A stretch of DNA of 64,000 nt from CALGYY01 sp963678485 (GCA_963678485.1 OY782882.1:4712001-4776000); one strand, 5' to 3'; positions 27,225 through 36,799 are shown, counted from the stretch's first letter. Numbers and translations are program-made. The notes: generated from the letters alone by a model not told the origin.

Positions 27225-28373
27225 ATGATTAATTTAGGAAATATCGACGGTAGACAAATTTACTTTAATCAGTATAATGGGTTATTTTCTTCAATAAATA
27301 TTCCATTAAATATTACTTTTGAAAATGGGGTTCTTATTGAAAAAAGAGAACTATCAAAATACGACATAAGTGAAATAAGTTTCACTATTGCTCCATCTTT
27401 GTCCTGTAATTGTAATTGTTACTATTGTTTTGAGCTGAATAAAGGTGGATTAATGACCACCCAGATTTCAAAAGATATATCTGATTACATCATAGAAAAA
27501 TCCATTAGTTCTTCCGTAATTCACATTCATTGGTTTGGTGGTGAACCCTTAATGAAATTCGATTCTATAAAATTAATTTCATTGAAAATTATTGACTTTT
27601 CGAAGAAAAACAGCAAAGAATTAAGATTTCATTTGACTACAAATGGATTGCTTCTAAAAAAATATTACAAGGAGCTACAAAGTGTTAATATTAGCTCATT
27701 GCAGGTTACTTTTGATGGCCCTAGCCATATTCATAACCGTATTAGAAATAATTCATTTGAACAAATTATTAATGCAATTAACATAATTGATGAAAACTGT
27801 TTGATTTTGATTAGGTGCAATGTGGCAAAATCATGGATAAAAGAAATACCATTTTTAATAGATGAATTGTCAGCTTCATTAAAAAGAAAGAATGTTGAAA
27901 TATATTTACATTTTTTATACGAAGAAATGGAATCTGAATGGATTAAGGAATTTGCTTATTTTGAAATTGAAATGATTGATTATATATTCAATAAAAACCT
28001 AATATATTCATTTAACTATAAGCCAAAATTACTACCTTGTTCTGCTCATAGATTCAATTCATTAATGATTGATTGTAATGGAAATTTAAAGAAATGTGAC
28101 CATGAATTTGGAAAGAATACATCATACGGCACAATTTATACTGGTGTTACCGACCTAATTGGTTTTAAGAAGTGGCTCTCTTATTCCATTGATTCAAATT
28201 CAAAGTGTAGAAAATGTCAGATTTTTTCAATTTGCCAAGGCTACTGTATCTCTAAATTACTCAATGGGGCATGTCCCCCGAGAAAGTACAACTATAAAGC
28301 ATATTTAAAAAGAGCATATATGCATAAACCTATCAATGAATCACTTGAATATAACCAAAATTGCAAAATCTAA
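27225..28373 (+). CDS. Radical SAM/SPASM peptide-modifying enzyme
   Basis: This 382-residue enzyme has the radical SAM cluster motif C61-x3-C65-x2-C68 (CNCNCYYCFE) and the SAM-binding GGEP (105-108). The C-terminal SPASM domain matches the canonical spacing: C272-x13-G286-x4-C291, then C328-x2-C331-x5-C337-x3-C341 and C350, enough ligands for two auxiliary [4Fe-4S] clusters. SPASM enzymes often install thioether or carbon-carbon links in RiPP precursors. No separate PqqD-like recognition domain is obvious; the first 50 residues could serve that purpose. The short Cys-rich peptide gene upstream is the likely substrate. No transporter, protease or second modifying enzyme follows, so processing must be done elsewhere or the modified peptide stays in the cell. 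Confidence 0.88.
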   Translation: MINLGNIDGRQIYFNQYNGLFSSINIPLNITFENGVLIEKRELSKYDISEISFTIAPSLSCNCNCYYCFELNKGGLMTTQISKDISDYIIEKSISSSVIHIHWFGGEPLMKFDSIKLISLKIIDFSKKNSKELRFHLTTNGLLLKKYYKELQSVNISSLQVTFDGPSHIHNRIRNNSFEQIINAINIIDENCLILIRCNVAKSWIKEIPFLIDELSASLKRKNVEIYLHFLYEEMESEWIKEFAYFEIEMIDYIFNKNLIYSFNYKPKLLPCSAHRFNSLMIDCNGNLKKCDHEFGKNTSYGTIYTGVTDLIGFKKWLSYSIDSNSKCRKCQIFSICQGYCISKLLNGACPPRKYNYKAYLKRAYMHKPINESLEYNQNCKI

Positions 28374-28390
28374 ATAAAATAATGAAAACC

Positions 28391-28521
28391 AGCCCATAAC
28401 ATGCAGTAAAAAAATTGCCGAGAAAGTGCGTTATTAAAGTGTTGTAGCCCGCTTCAACCTTTGTGTAACTTGATAGGAAATCGCCCGCAATCGGCAACTT
28501 TTCATACCACCACCGTTATGC
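28391..28521 (+). repeat. attC-like imperfect inverted repeat after the RiPP locus
   Basis: CATAAC (28395-28400) pairs with GTTATG (28515-28520), and inside it TTGCCGA (28415-28421) pairs with TCGGCAA (28491-28497). The nested two-arm design and the terminal GTTATGC recall integron attC sites, but the spacers between arms (14 and 17 bases) are longer than usual. No integron integrase is present in the window. Confidence 0.35.
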
Positions 28522-28626
28522 TTTACTAAAAAAAACTACTATTAATGAATATTACTCAATTGTTACTAGAGTTGAAACAAGCAACTCGCTTTTCTGTCGT
28601 CTAACTATTGCAAGGATTATTCAATC

Positions 28627-31600
28627 ATGGAAAAACCAATCACGCCCTCAGAATTATACAGATTAAGAAGACCTGAATATTTTTCGGATTCAGAAGAAGC
28701 GCATGACATTCGACTCACTAGAGAAGTATTTGCGTTCGAATTAGATCAATTAACCACTAATCAAAAACAAGATGAATTTGAGCACTTCAGTAGAAAGCTT
28801 GCAGAGAAAACGATTGCACCAAACTTAATTCCTCAAACAGGACCAATTGGTGGAGGTGATGGAAAAACAGATTCAGAAACACATCCTGTATCTGAGAGCA
28901 TCTCAAACCGATGGTTCATTCCTGAAAATGGGTGGGATAAGGACGAGAAGTGGGCTGTTGCTATTAGCGCCAAAAAAGCCTGGAAACCGAAAGTAATAGC
29001 GGATGTTAAAAGCATAGTTTCTACAAAAAGAGAATACACGCATATTTTCTTTTTTACAAATCAGACTCCAAGTAGTAAACAGAAAAAAGACGTTCAAGAT
29101 CAACTTAAAAAGGATCATGGAGTTGAGGTTACCATTATAGACGGAAAGTGGATTCTTGAAAAGACTTTTGATAATGAGCTCTTTGATTTGGCAGTAGATT
29201 GTCTCAATCTATCATCTGAGTACAAACAGAAAACTACAACTCTCGGCAAAAACGATGCTGAACGAATTAAACGATTTGAGGAACTAGAGGAAAGTATTAA
29301 AAACCCAAATAGATATTCCGAATATGATTTCCAACTGGTAGAAGATGCCCTTGAATCAGCAATATTATCGAGGATGTTGGAAAAACCAAAAGATGAAGTT
29401 CTAGGGAAGTTTGATCGCGCATTACGCTATTGCAAAAAAGTTGATAATCCAAAGCAATACATAAGGATACATTACCAACTAGCGTGGACATGCATTAACT
29501 GGTACAATGATTATGATTCATGCATTGACGCATTAAATAATTTGAAAGGCTACCTAGACGATCAATCTTCTATACAGGAAATTGAATTGTACTCGAACCT
29601 CTTTAACCTGCTTCGAACTGCTAGTATTCAAGAAGACTTCCCAAAGGGCAAAATTGATTTGGAAAGGGAGCATAAAGAACTGTTTGCACTCTTTGAATCG
29701 TTCACTAAAAAAGAGGATAAACCAACATCGGCATTGATCTCTAAAATGCATATAGCCTTTGACGATCTGTTGTTTAAGACAAAAAACAAAGACTCTGCAG
29801 ATGAAGCTATTGGCAATATCCAAGAGCTTTTCGATCAGTCCCCTCCATTAATGGATTTCCCATTTGAAAGTTTCAAGACAATATTCCTTGAATTGGGACA
29901 GGTTTATGCATTCAGCTCTGTTTATGACAAACTTATTGATCGAATAGCCGAACTTGATGAACAGAGGAATTCAGAATTAGCAGCAGGTTCTATTTTTATT
30001 AATCGTGGTGGTCAAAAATTGGCTAATAAACAGTATAAAGAAAGTGCAGTATACTTCGGCAGGGCTGTGAGGAAAATGGCCAAAGAAGAAGGTTCGCGAG
30101 GATTATACCTGAGTCTAAGGGGGTTGTCTATGGCATACTCAGGATTAGGGCTAATTTGGGCTGCGAATAATTGTCTTGTTATTGCAACATCAAAGTTGTT
30201 TGAAGAATGGTATTCCAACGGAAAAATCAACTACAGAGTAGTGGAATGCACAGTGGAATTAATGCAAAATGAATTACTAATAGGAAGAGTTCCATCATTT
30301 CTTTCGTGGCTGGAATTATACAGCGTTGCTATCTATAATTTGAATCAAGAACAATCCAAGAATCTTCCGCCATTTGAGTTCTTTGACGCTTGCCTTGCTG
30401 TAAGGTTCTTAAATACTTCGATAAGTGATTCATCATACGCATTAGTACCTACAGTCGTGAAAAAGTGCGGACTTGATTTATCAAAAGATGCTGTCTTATT
30501 TAAGTTAGGGCATCAGGATATTGTGGAGGAATCATATAAAGAACAAAGTGAACTACCAAAGGATTTTGACGTAATTATTCAGATGAGCGATTTAGCGGCT
30601 TCACCAATTCGAGGACAATTTAGGTATGAAACGGACTTATGTGCTGATGAATCGGTTGAAATAAGGTCAATCATCCTAGGGTGTAGGGTTGTGATCAGAT
30701 CAACTAACGAAGCTCCATTTGTTTGGTATTCTGAAACCATTTTAGCTTATCTCGAAGGATTCTTGTCCACTTCTTTGGGTGAAATAATTTCTATATCCGA
30801 AGAAGTAATTATTGAGTTGAAAGAAACAAATTCTGAAGTTGAACATTTTTCATTTAGTTGCCCTAAAAATGGTCATTTTATTCTCAAAGTATACCCTAGC
30901 TTATTGTCGTCCAATTCTATAGCTAAGTTTGATGAAAAATTATTGACTTTTGTGTCGGCATTTCTACATCAAAACTTTGTTATACCAGATGCTGAAAAGC
31001 ATTTGACTCAACTTTTCAAAAATGAAGAGCTTTCAGAAAGGTTGGCACTTGTGTTTAATCATTCGAACTGCATTAGAAGCCTCTTAGGAGATGAACCAAA
31101 GCTTAAGTTAAGTAATTGGATATCTGACGGCATGGAGGAATTTAAGTACAATAGAGGTACTCCACTGCAATTTGAGACTATTAAAGAAGAAGACCTTGAG
31201 GGAAAGCCTGAAAAAGACGATTGGAAGTCAACGAGACATGATCAACAACAAACAATAACGATAATTGATAACCATTCTTGGGACAAAGCTGGTTGGAATA
31301 GTTTTGGATTTTTTGTTGACAATAAGGGGATGGGGATTTTTATAGGCTTTGCTAATGAGGAAATGGCCAATACCATTTTTGATGGTTGGAAAGACAGGTT
31401 TGGAGATGAAGATGAGGAAAACTTGATTAGAATTACCATTCTCAAAGGGATAGACAAGGATAACCCGTATTGGTATCGTGTATGCATAGGGACAAATCTT
31501 CAAAAGCTAAAGGATCTTAATTCAAGATATATCACTTCAGCAACTAGAATGCATACCCTTAACCCAAGTTCAGATAAAAATCTTAATGACCTGATCAAAG

Positions 31601-31851
31601 CATTTGATCATTATAAGCAATTTCGACTTACACCAGCGAATGTATCAGATGGAGGAAAGTCAGTTCAACCGATATTCAAAAAATCGATAATCCTAAAAGA
31701 AATTGTCATTAAACACGCTTGGGAAGTTGGAATTGGGGATATTGATAGTTCAGGAATTATGAAATCAGATAATCCAATTATTCCTGACTCAGAACCTAAC
31801 GCCCCAGTTATAGAGTTATTAAAGTCAAAAGGTAAAGAATATAATGCATAA
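28627..31851 (+). CDS. Large protein with PD-(D/E)XK nuclease-like N terminus and helical repeats
   Basis: A 1074-residue protein without signal peptide. Residues 60-200 look like a restriction-endonuclease-fold domain: LIPQTGPIGGGDGKTDSE (D78, D82) followed by the strand WAVAISAKKAW (K116) and THIFFFTNQ. The usual Glu/Gln of (D/E)XK is not clear (sequence SAK), so activity is uncertain. From about 210 to 560 the sequence is helical and TPR-like (for example AVYFGRAVRKMAKEEGSRGLYLSLRGLSMAYSGLGLIWAANN). The C-terminal third has a compact alpha/beta segment (GFFVDNKGMGIFIGF, WYRVCIGTN). Nuclease plus helical repeat designs are frequent among anti-phage proteins, so a defence role is inferred. 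AT-rich, on the accessory island, no obvious operon partner. Confidence 0.55.
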   Translation: MEKPITPSELYRLRRPEYFSDSEEAHDIRLTREVFAFELDQLTTNQKQDEFEHFSRKLAEKTIAPNLIPQTGPIGGGDGKTDSETHPVSESISNRWFIPENGWDKDEKWAVAISAKKAWKPKVIADVKSIVSTKREYTHIFFFTNQTPSSKQKKDVQDQLKKDHGVEVTIIDGKWILEKTFDNELFDLAVDCLNLSSEYKQKTTTLGKNDAERIKRFEELEESIKNPNRYSEYDFQLVEDALESAILSRMLEKPKDEVLGKFDRALRYCKKVDNPKQYIRIHYQLAWTCINWYNDYDSCIDALNNLKGYLDDQSSIQEIELYSNLFNLLRTASIQEDFPKGKIDLEREHKELFALFESFTKKEDKPTSALISKMHIAFDDLLFKTKNKDSADEAIGNIQELFDQSPPLMDFPFESFKTIFLELGQVYAFSSVYDKLIDRIAELDEQRNSELAAGSIFINRGGQKLANKQYKESAVYFGRAVRKMAKEEGSRGLYLSLRGLSMAYSGLGLIWAANNCLVIATSKLFEEWYSNGKINYRVVECTVELMQNELLIGRVPSFLSWLELYSVAIYNLNQEQSKNLPPFEFFDACLAVRFLNTSISDSSYALVPTVVKKCGLDLSKDAVLFKLGHQDIVEESYKEQSELPKDFDVIIQMSDLAASPIRGQFRYETDLCADESVEIRSIILGCRVVIRSTNEAPFVWYSETILAYLEGFLSTSLGEIISISEEVIIELKETNSEVEHFSFSCPKNGHFILKVYPSLLSSNSIAKFDEKLLTFVSAFLHQNFVIPDAEKHLTQLFKNEELSERLALVFNHSNCIRSLLGDEPKLKLSNWISDGMEEFKYNRGTPLQFETIKEEDLEGKPEKDDWKSTRHDQQQTITIIDNHSWDKAGWNSFGFFVDNKGMGIFIGFANEEMANTIFDGWKDRFGDEDEENLIRITILKGIDKDNPYWYRVCIGTNLQKLKDLNSRYITSATRMHTLNPSSDKNLNDLIKAFDHYKQFRLTPANVSDGGKSVQPIFKKSIILKEIVIKHAWEVGIGDIDSSGIMKSDNPIIPDSEPNAPVIELLKSKGKEYNA

Positions 31852-31960
31852 AAATAACAAAGCAAAACAAAGTGTTTAATGCATACCCTTGGGGATACGC
31901 ATCATACACAAATCGTTGTGTGCAAGCTTAAAAAACGAATAACTACCAAAAATAGATTAC

Positions 31961-34048
31961 ATGAAAGACTGTAAAGATGAAAGTAAATGTTTAGCATCTC
32001 TTGCTGTTTTTAGAGGACTTTATAACAAAAAGAATGATGTTTATGGTGTAATCTCGGAATTTCTGAAACAAGTTATTATAGCAAATTCTAAACATCAGTT
32101 TGGTTTAGCAGAAATTACTGAGTTATTAAATGCAACCTTCGATTTTCATATTCCAAAAGCGATAGTGCAAACATCATTAAAACGATTAGATTTTATAGTA
32201 AAGACCGAAGGGCAATACGTAGCAAATAATTTATCAAATGTTTCTCAAACGACAATAAATTCTGATAAAGAGAAGATAGAAATTAACAACAGCCATTTGA
32301 TTGATAGCTTGTTTAGATACATTGAGGTTAAGCAAAATATTTCATTAACTCAAGATACCAAAGAAAAAATTGTCCATTCATTCTGTTCATTCATGTTAGA
32401 TGATTCAAATGGTCAAGAATATTCTGAATACATTAGTGCTTATATCATCGAAAACAAATCAGATTTAGAATTTACAAATCAATTAAGATTAATAAAGGAA
32501 GGAATTGTTTTATACTCAGGTATTAAATATAATACTAACATTAATGATTTAGGTAACTGGACAACACCACTTACTATATATATTGAAACTGAAATCTTAT
32601 TTCACTTAGCCGGTTTTAATGGTGAAATTTATAAAACACTTTTTGAAGACTTCTTCGGTTTTGTAAAGGAAATCAATTCAAAGGGTACCAAGAAACTCAT
32701 TCAATTGAAATATTTTATTGAAGTTAAAGATGAAATTGAAAGATTTTTTAAAAAAGCAGAATATATTGTTGAAGGAAGAGATAAAGCAAATCCATCTGTT
32801 ACGGCAATGAAAATAATCACAGATGGTTGTGAATCGCCAGCCGATGTAGTTATGAAGAAATCAAAATTTTTTGATTTGCTCAAAACATACGGAATACAAG
32901 AAGATACTTATTCAGATTATTTTGCGCCTCAAAATCATCAATATAACATAATTAGTCAAGATGTGCTTGACAGAGTGTCAGGAGACTTAGATATTGATGA
33001 CGCTAGAGATAATCTTAGGTTTCTAAATTATATTAGTATTCATCGAAAAAAAGAAGGAGATAATAATTTTGAGAATATTAGATTTATTCTCCTTAGTGGT
33101 AATTCAAATACATTAAAAATAGCATGGCATGATGAAATTAAGTTACAAGGAAATGTTCCTTTAGCAACTAATTTGAGCTTTCTTACAAATAAATTTTGGT
33201 TCAAATTAAATAAAGGATTTGGGAGTAATAATTTCCCAAAAACATTTGATGTTGTTACAAAAGCACAAATAATACTATCCTCGCAGGTAAATGAATCGGT
33301 AAATAAGAAATTTGAGGAATTTCAAGCTGATTTTAGAAGCGGTAAATTAACAGAAAAAGATGCGGTTTCAACCATTGCCCATTTGAGGAGTCAAGCTCGT
33401 AAACCAGAAGACATTGAAAGCGATGATGTAAATTCAATTCTTGATTCAATATCAGAAGAAAGCATTTATAAGCATCTTGAGGAGCAGGAACTGTTCAAAA
33501 GCCGGGCGATTAAGGAATCGGAAGAGAATGTTAGATTAAAACAGGATATTAAATTAAAAGAAGAGACGATTAAAACTGAATTCCAAGCAAAGTTGGACAA
33601 AGAAAATGAGATAGTTCAAAACAAATTACAGCATCTTAGAGATATGTTGACCGAGAAGGAACTATCACTTACCCAAATGATGAAGCAAAAAGTTCCTATT
33701 GATGCTGAAATAAGAAAGAATATAAAAACTCTTAAAATTGTAATAGGAACTATTTTCATTTTGTATTATCTTGGCACTTATTATTTGATTTGGAAAAAGT
33801 CATGGAATTTTATGGAACAATGGACATATATTATTAATGCATGCATTCCAATTATTTTCACCTTTTTCTATATTCTAATCAAAGAAAGAAACATAAATAT
33901 TATGGAGTATATACAAAAAGTAAAACAAAATATCGAGTTGAAGATGTATTTAAAATTTAATTTCGACTTAAACAGATTAGATATATTAGAAAAAGACATT
34001 TTGAATTTAATAAAGGAGATTGAATCAATAAATGCCAGCACACAATAG
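31961..34048 (+). CDS. Uncharacterised coiled-coil membrane protein
   Basis: I do not recognise this 695-residue protein. The N-terminal 90 residues look like a winged-helix-type fold (FGLAEITELLNATFDFHIPKAIVQTSLKRLDF). The middle contains IYIETEILFHLAGFNGEIY, which resembles the start of a PIN-like nuclease domain with Glu in place of the first Asp, but this is weak. A long charged coiled coil spans about 490-575 (KESEENVRLKQDIKLKEET and similar). Two hydrophobic helices follow near 586-610 and 621-640, so the protein is probably held in the inner membrane by its C terminus. Its position next to the nuclease-like gene suggests a conflict or defence role. Gap to the preceding gene is 109 bp and contains small inverted repeats (ATGCATACCC/GGGATACGCAT near 31880). 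Confidence 0.5.
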   Translation: MKDCKDESKCLASLAVFRGLYNKKNDVYGVISEFLKQVIIANSKHQFGLAEITELLNATFDFHIPKAIVQTSLKRLDFIVKTEGQYVANNLSNVSQTTINSDKEKIEINNSHLIDSLFRYIEVKQNISLTQDTKEKIVHSFCSFMLDDSNGQEYSEYISAYIIENKSDLEFTNQLRLIKEGIVLYSGIKYNTNINDLGNWTTPLTIYIETEILFHLAGFNGEIYKTLFEDFFGFVKEINSKGTKKLIQLKYFIEVKDEIERFFKKAEYIVEGRDKANPSVTAMKIITDGCESPADVVMKKSKFFDLLKTYGIQEDTYSDYFAPQNHQYNIISQDVLDRVSGDLDIDDARDNLRFLNYISIHRKKEGDNNFENIRFILLSGNSNTLKIAWHDEIKLQGNVPLATNLSFLTNKFWFKLNKGFGSNNFPKTFDVVTKAQIILSSQVNESVNKKFEEFQADFRSGKLTEKDAVSTIAHLRSQARKPEDIESDDVNSILDSISEESIYKHLEEQELFKSRAIKESEENVRLKQDIKLKEETIKTEFQAKLDKENEIVQNKLQHLRDMLTEKELSLTQMMKQKVPIDAEIRKNIKTLKIVIGTIFILYYLGTYYLIWKKSWNFMEQWTYIINACIPIIFTFFYILIKERNINIMEYIQKVKQNIELKMYLKFNFDLNRLDILEKDILNLIKEIESINASTQ

Positions 34049-34432
34049 TTAAGGCTTCATTTGGCGCTAGCCCAACATAAAGCCCACATGCAGCAAGGAT
34101 TTAACAAGAAATTGCTTTTTGATTTTTATTAATTTTTGGTTCAAACTGTTAATCACTAAAAACCAAGTCTGCTTTTGACATTCATAAATAATATTTGTAT
34201 TTTTGATATTTTTACATCGCTTACGGATGAGTGTGCGCTGCTCATGCAGGGCGCACTCAAAGGCATGTTATCAACAAGGTAAACAGTTTAGTGGTCAGTA
34301 TAGTTCTTTTATTTAACTTTGTTGTATTATGAATTGCAGCTGCTTCGAGTTTCCCCGCCGTTGGCAAACCTTGACCGTTATGCCCAATATAAATTTTAGC
34401 GCGAGTGTAGACTACAACCAAAACTGACAATT
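34049..34432 (+). repeat. A-family intergenic repeat, copy 1 (34049-34386), and leader
   Basis: This sequence begins right after a stop codon with TTAAGGCTTC and ends near GTTATGCCCAAT (about 34386). Most of it is homologous to 39255-39610. It contains a hairpin (GAGTGTGCGC ... GCGCACTC), a promoter, and the conserved blocks GTATAGTTCTTTTATTTAAC and TTTGTTGTATTATGAAT. A shorter match to its hairpin lies at 36673-36719, and its first bases recur at about 35350. Nothing in it looks protein-coding across copies. Confidence 0.75.
34175..34205 (+). promoter_or_regulatory. Promoter inside A-repeat copy 1
   Basis: TTG (34175-34177) and TATTTTTG (34198-34205) are 20 bases apart. The same pair is conserved in copy 2. 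The downstream gene starts about 228 bases later, so the transcript would have a long leader. Confidence 0.65.
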
Positions 34433-35335
34433 ATGATAAAAACAATTCTACTTTTTGCAGCACTTGCATTTCTATCATTTGGTAATCAGGCACAGACAGT
34501 TACCGATTATGATGGTAATGAATACAATACTGTGATAATAGGAACCCAAAAATGGTTTGTTGAAAACCTAAAAACTACATCCTTTAATGATGGAGTGACA
34601 ATTACGAATATTGAAGACACATCATGGATTCATTTAACTACACCTGCTTATGCTTGGTATGATAATGCCATTAGCAATAAAAATATTTATGGTGGGTTGT
34701 ACAACTGGTACGCTGTGAACACAGGCAAACTATGCCCAACAGGCTGGCATGTCCCAAGCGATGCAAATTGGATAACCCTGTTTAATTCTTTAGGTGGTGA
34801 CAGTGTTGCAATAAAGAAATTGAAAGAAGCGGGTACAACCCACTGGAACAATCCCAATTATGGAACTAACGAAAGCGGATTCACTGCACTTCCTGGTGGT
34901 TTTCGTGAATTCGCCGGAGGTGAATTCTTTGGTATTGGCAATAAAGGAGCCTTTTGGTCAACAACTGTTGCTTATCCTTCTACGGCATGGGGTATTGAAT
35001 TGACGACTACCATACACCGTCTTTCATACAGTTGGACAAATGGTTTAAGCGTTAGGTGCTTATGTGATACTGCAGTAAGTAGAATAAATGAAATAAATAT
35101 GTACCCTGAACTCAGGATATATCCAAACCCCGCCATTGACAAGGTTATTATTGACTATTCAGGACAATCGGACATAAAAATGCAAGTTTATAACATGATT
35201 GGGGAACTCATGCTGCAAGAAGAATTGCACAACAATAACAATGAAATTGACATTAGCACCTTGTCGACAGGTTTGTATATTATTAAAGTTTCGGGTGCTG
35301 ACTGGACAGTGCAGAAAAAATTGATAAAAGAATAA
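34433..35335 (+). CDS. FISUMP-domain secreted protein with T9SS type A sorting domain
   Basis: A 300-residue protein with a signal peptide (about 1-21, ending NQAQT). The body matches the Fibrobacter succinogenes major paralogous (FISUMP) domain: TDYDGNEYNTVIIGTQKWF, ENLKTTSFNDG, GGLYNWYAVNTGKLCPTGWH, VPSDANWITL, FTALPGGFRE, GAFWSTT and LSVRCL. The last 75 residues (LRIYPNPAIDKVIIDYSGQ to the end, with LSTGLYIIKV) form a T9SS type A sorting domain, so the protein is likely exported and attached to the cell surface. FISUMP domains are common in Bacteroidota but have no assigned biochemical role. The gene sits directly behind A-repeat copy 1. Confidence 0.85.
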   Translation: MIKTILLFAALAFLSFGNQAQTVTDYDGNEYNTVIIGTQKWFVENLKTTSFNDGVTITNIEDTSWIHLTTPAYAWYDNAISNKNIYGGLYNWYAVNTGKLCPTGWHVPSDANWITLFNSLGGDSVAIKKLKEAGTTHWNNPNYGTNESGFTALPGGFREFAGGEFFGIGNKGAFWSTTVAYPSTAWGIELTTTIHRLSYSWTNGLSVRCLCDTAVSRINEINMYPELRIYPNPAIDKVIIDYSGQSDIKMQVYNMIGELMLQEELHNNNNEIDISTLSTGLYIIKVSGADWTVQKKLIKE

Positions 35336-35498
35336 GTACAGGGCATGATAGTTAAGGCTTCTATAAGTACCCCATTTATCTTACAGAACAAATAAGCAGT
35401 TTTTCTGTGATTTTTACTATTCATAAATTCAATTGGGCTCATGTTTCCCAGACTGTCGGGTGGGTGATGATTACACTAGCAATAAAAGAATCAGGAAT

Positions 35499-36005
35499 AT
35501 GAAAAAGCTAATATTCATAATTTTCGCACTTTCAACTATTATGGTTTGTTCTTGTGATAGACCTCCCGACTTGAAAGAAGACGAAATATATACGATTCTA
35601 AATGAATTGATGGAAGACCACCAGATTTGGGCTCCTATAGTTTATTACAAATTTGAAAAAATGGATATGAAAGATGAGTATTTAAAAGAATTCACTAATG
35701 ACGACATATGTTTTAATGAGAGACAAGAGCGAATATTTGAAAATATGAGATTTAAATCCAAGGCGTTGAAATATTATTCCATGTTTACAAAAACAACTGA
35801 TTATTGTGAAATTGTTGGTGACGATTATAAGGAACATTCAGTTGTTCATTTTTCTGTACCCTTCATTTCAGCCGACAGGCAAATGATTTTAATTGAATAT
35901 AGTGATTTGGGATTACCTTTAGGTAGCTCAGGTGAAACGACTTTATTTGTCAAAAAAAATGGACACTGGGTGATTAAAAATGGCTTTGTTCGGTGGAATA
36001 GTTGA
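35499..36005 (+). CDS. Small uncharacterised lipoprotein
   Basis: From the ATG at 35499 the product is 168 residues, beginning MKKLIFIIFALSTIMVCSCD, a lipoprotein signal with cysteine near residue 17-19. An upstream in-frame ATG at 35433 would add 22 residues with no signal-like features and is rejected. The body is acidic with no recognised domain; the C terminus (LFVKKNGHWVIKNGFVRW) resembles the last strand of small nuclear transport factor 2-like folds, but this is not secure. The 5' region carries a short piece of the A-repeat start (GTTAAGGCTTC near 35350). Confidence 0.6.
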   Translation: MKKLIFIIFALSTIMVCSCDRPPDLKEDEIYTILNELMEDHQIWAPIVYYKFEKMDMKDEYLKEFTNDDICFNERQERIFENMRFKSKALKYYSMFTKTTDYCEIVGDDYKEHSVVHFSVPFISADRQMILIEYSDLGLPLGSSGETTLFVKKNGHWVIKNGFVRWNS

Positions 36006-36113
36006 CACAGCAAAATAATTTAAAACCAAACATCCAAAAGTTTCTGTATAACAAATGATGGTTGTATGCACGAATACGGACATAGATGATCTTATAATAA
36101 ACTTTCGAGCAAG

Positions 36114-36545
36114 ATGAAACTGACTCAAAAACAAATAGAAGAAATTGCCGACAATCTGGATTGCGGGATGAGATGTTTTTATAATCTTAAATCTGGCGAG
36201 ATTAAAACAATACTCAATTTTGACAGTTGGCTTGGGGCGGATGAAGAACTATGGAAGCAAGAATCAAAGGATATTGATAAAAATTGGAGTGATTATTTTG
36301 AATTCGTCGGATTTGAATCTAATGAATTCTTCCAAATTATGGCGGATTTTGCAGAGACATTAAACGATATAGAATTAAAAAATGCATTGATTAATGCATT
36401 AAATGGACGAAAGCCATTTCAGAACTTTAAGTATCGAATTGATAACTCGGGGGCGTTTCGGCAACACTGGTTTGATTATAAAAAATTACGATATATTCAG
36501 TGGGTCAAAGAGCAAATTGATTTAAATAATATGGAGATTAAATAA
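36114..36545 (+). CDS. UPF0158 family protein
   Basis: A 143-residue cytoplasmic protein resembling the UPF0158 family: IADNLDCGMRCFYNLKSGEI near the N terminus, DYFEFVGFESNEFFQIMADFAE in the middle, and ALNGRKPFQNFKYRIDNSG followed by WFDYKKLRYIQWVKEQI at the end. No biochemical function is known for this family. It stands alone on the accessory island, 108 bp after the lipoprotein gene; that spacer holds GGTTGTATGC (36062-36071), a possible cassette boundary motif. Confidence 0.7.
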   Translation: MKLTQKQIEEIADNLDCGMRCFYNLKSGEIKTILNFDSWLGADEELWKQESKDIDKNWSDYFEFVGFESNEFFQIMADFAETLNDIELKNALINALNGRKPFQNFKYRIDNSGAFRQHWFDYKKLRYIQWVKEQIDLNNMEIK

Positions 36546-36733
36546 CACAGAAATAGATAAAGATGTTATTTCACAATTTTCCGTACCATCTGTACTCATA
36601 AAACCCACTATCAACTGCATCACTTTCGAAGCGCAGAATTAAGACCGACAGCAACAAATTATTAAAAACCTAGACGAGTGCGCTGCTCGTGCACATCGCA
36701 CACAAAGTCTTTATCGAGGAAATCCATAAAAAC

Positions 36734-36763
36734 TTGGCATTTAGAAAATATTTCGTAATTTTG
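36734..36763 (+). promoter_or_regulatory. Promoter of the Fic gene
   Basis: TTG (36734-36736) and TAATTTTG (36756-36763) are 19 bases apart, an exact Bacteroidota consensus. The start codon follows at 36800. Confidence 0.75.
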
Positions 36764-36786
36764 ATAGTATCATATGATAGTATCAA
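36763..36786 (+). promoter_or_regulatory. Operator-like near-palindrome at the Fic transcription start
   Basis: GATAGTATCATATGATAGTATC is a 22-bp near-perfect dyad centred on ATAT (written here only as its halves: GATAGTATCAT and ATGATAGTATC). It abuts the -10 box, where a repressor would block transcription. Some Fic proteins with DNA-binding tails control their own genes. Confidence 0.55.
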
Positions 36787-36799
36787 TTTCTAATATACT

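Noticed and set aside
34332..34430. Short ORF inside A-repeat copy 1 starting at ATGAATTGC
   Set aside because: In copy 2 the same ATG is followed by a stop after four codons, so there is no conserved coding.
35433..35498. Upstream start for the small lipoprotein
   Set aside because: The added residues are not signal-like and would displace the lipoprotein signal peptide.
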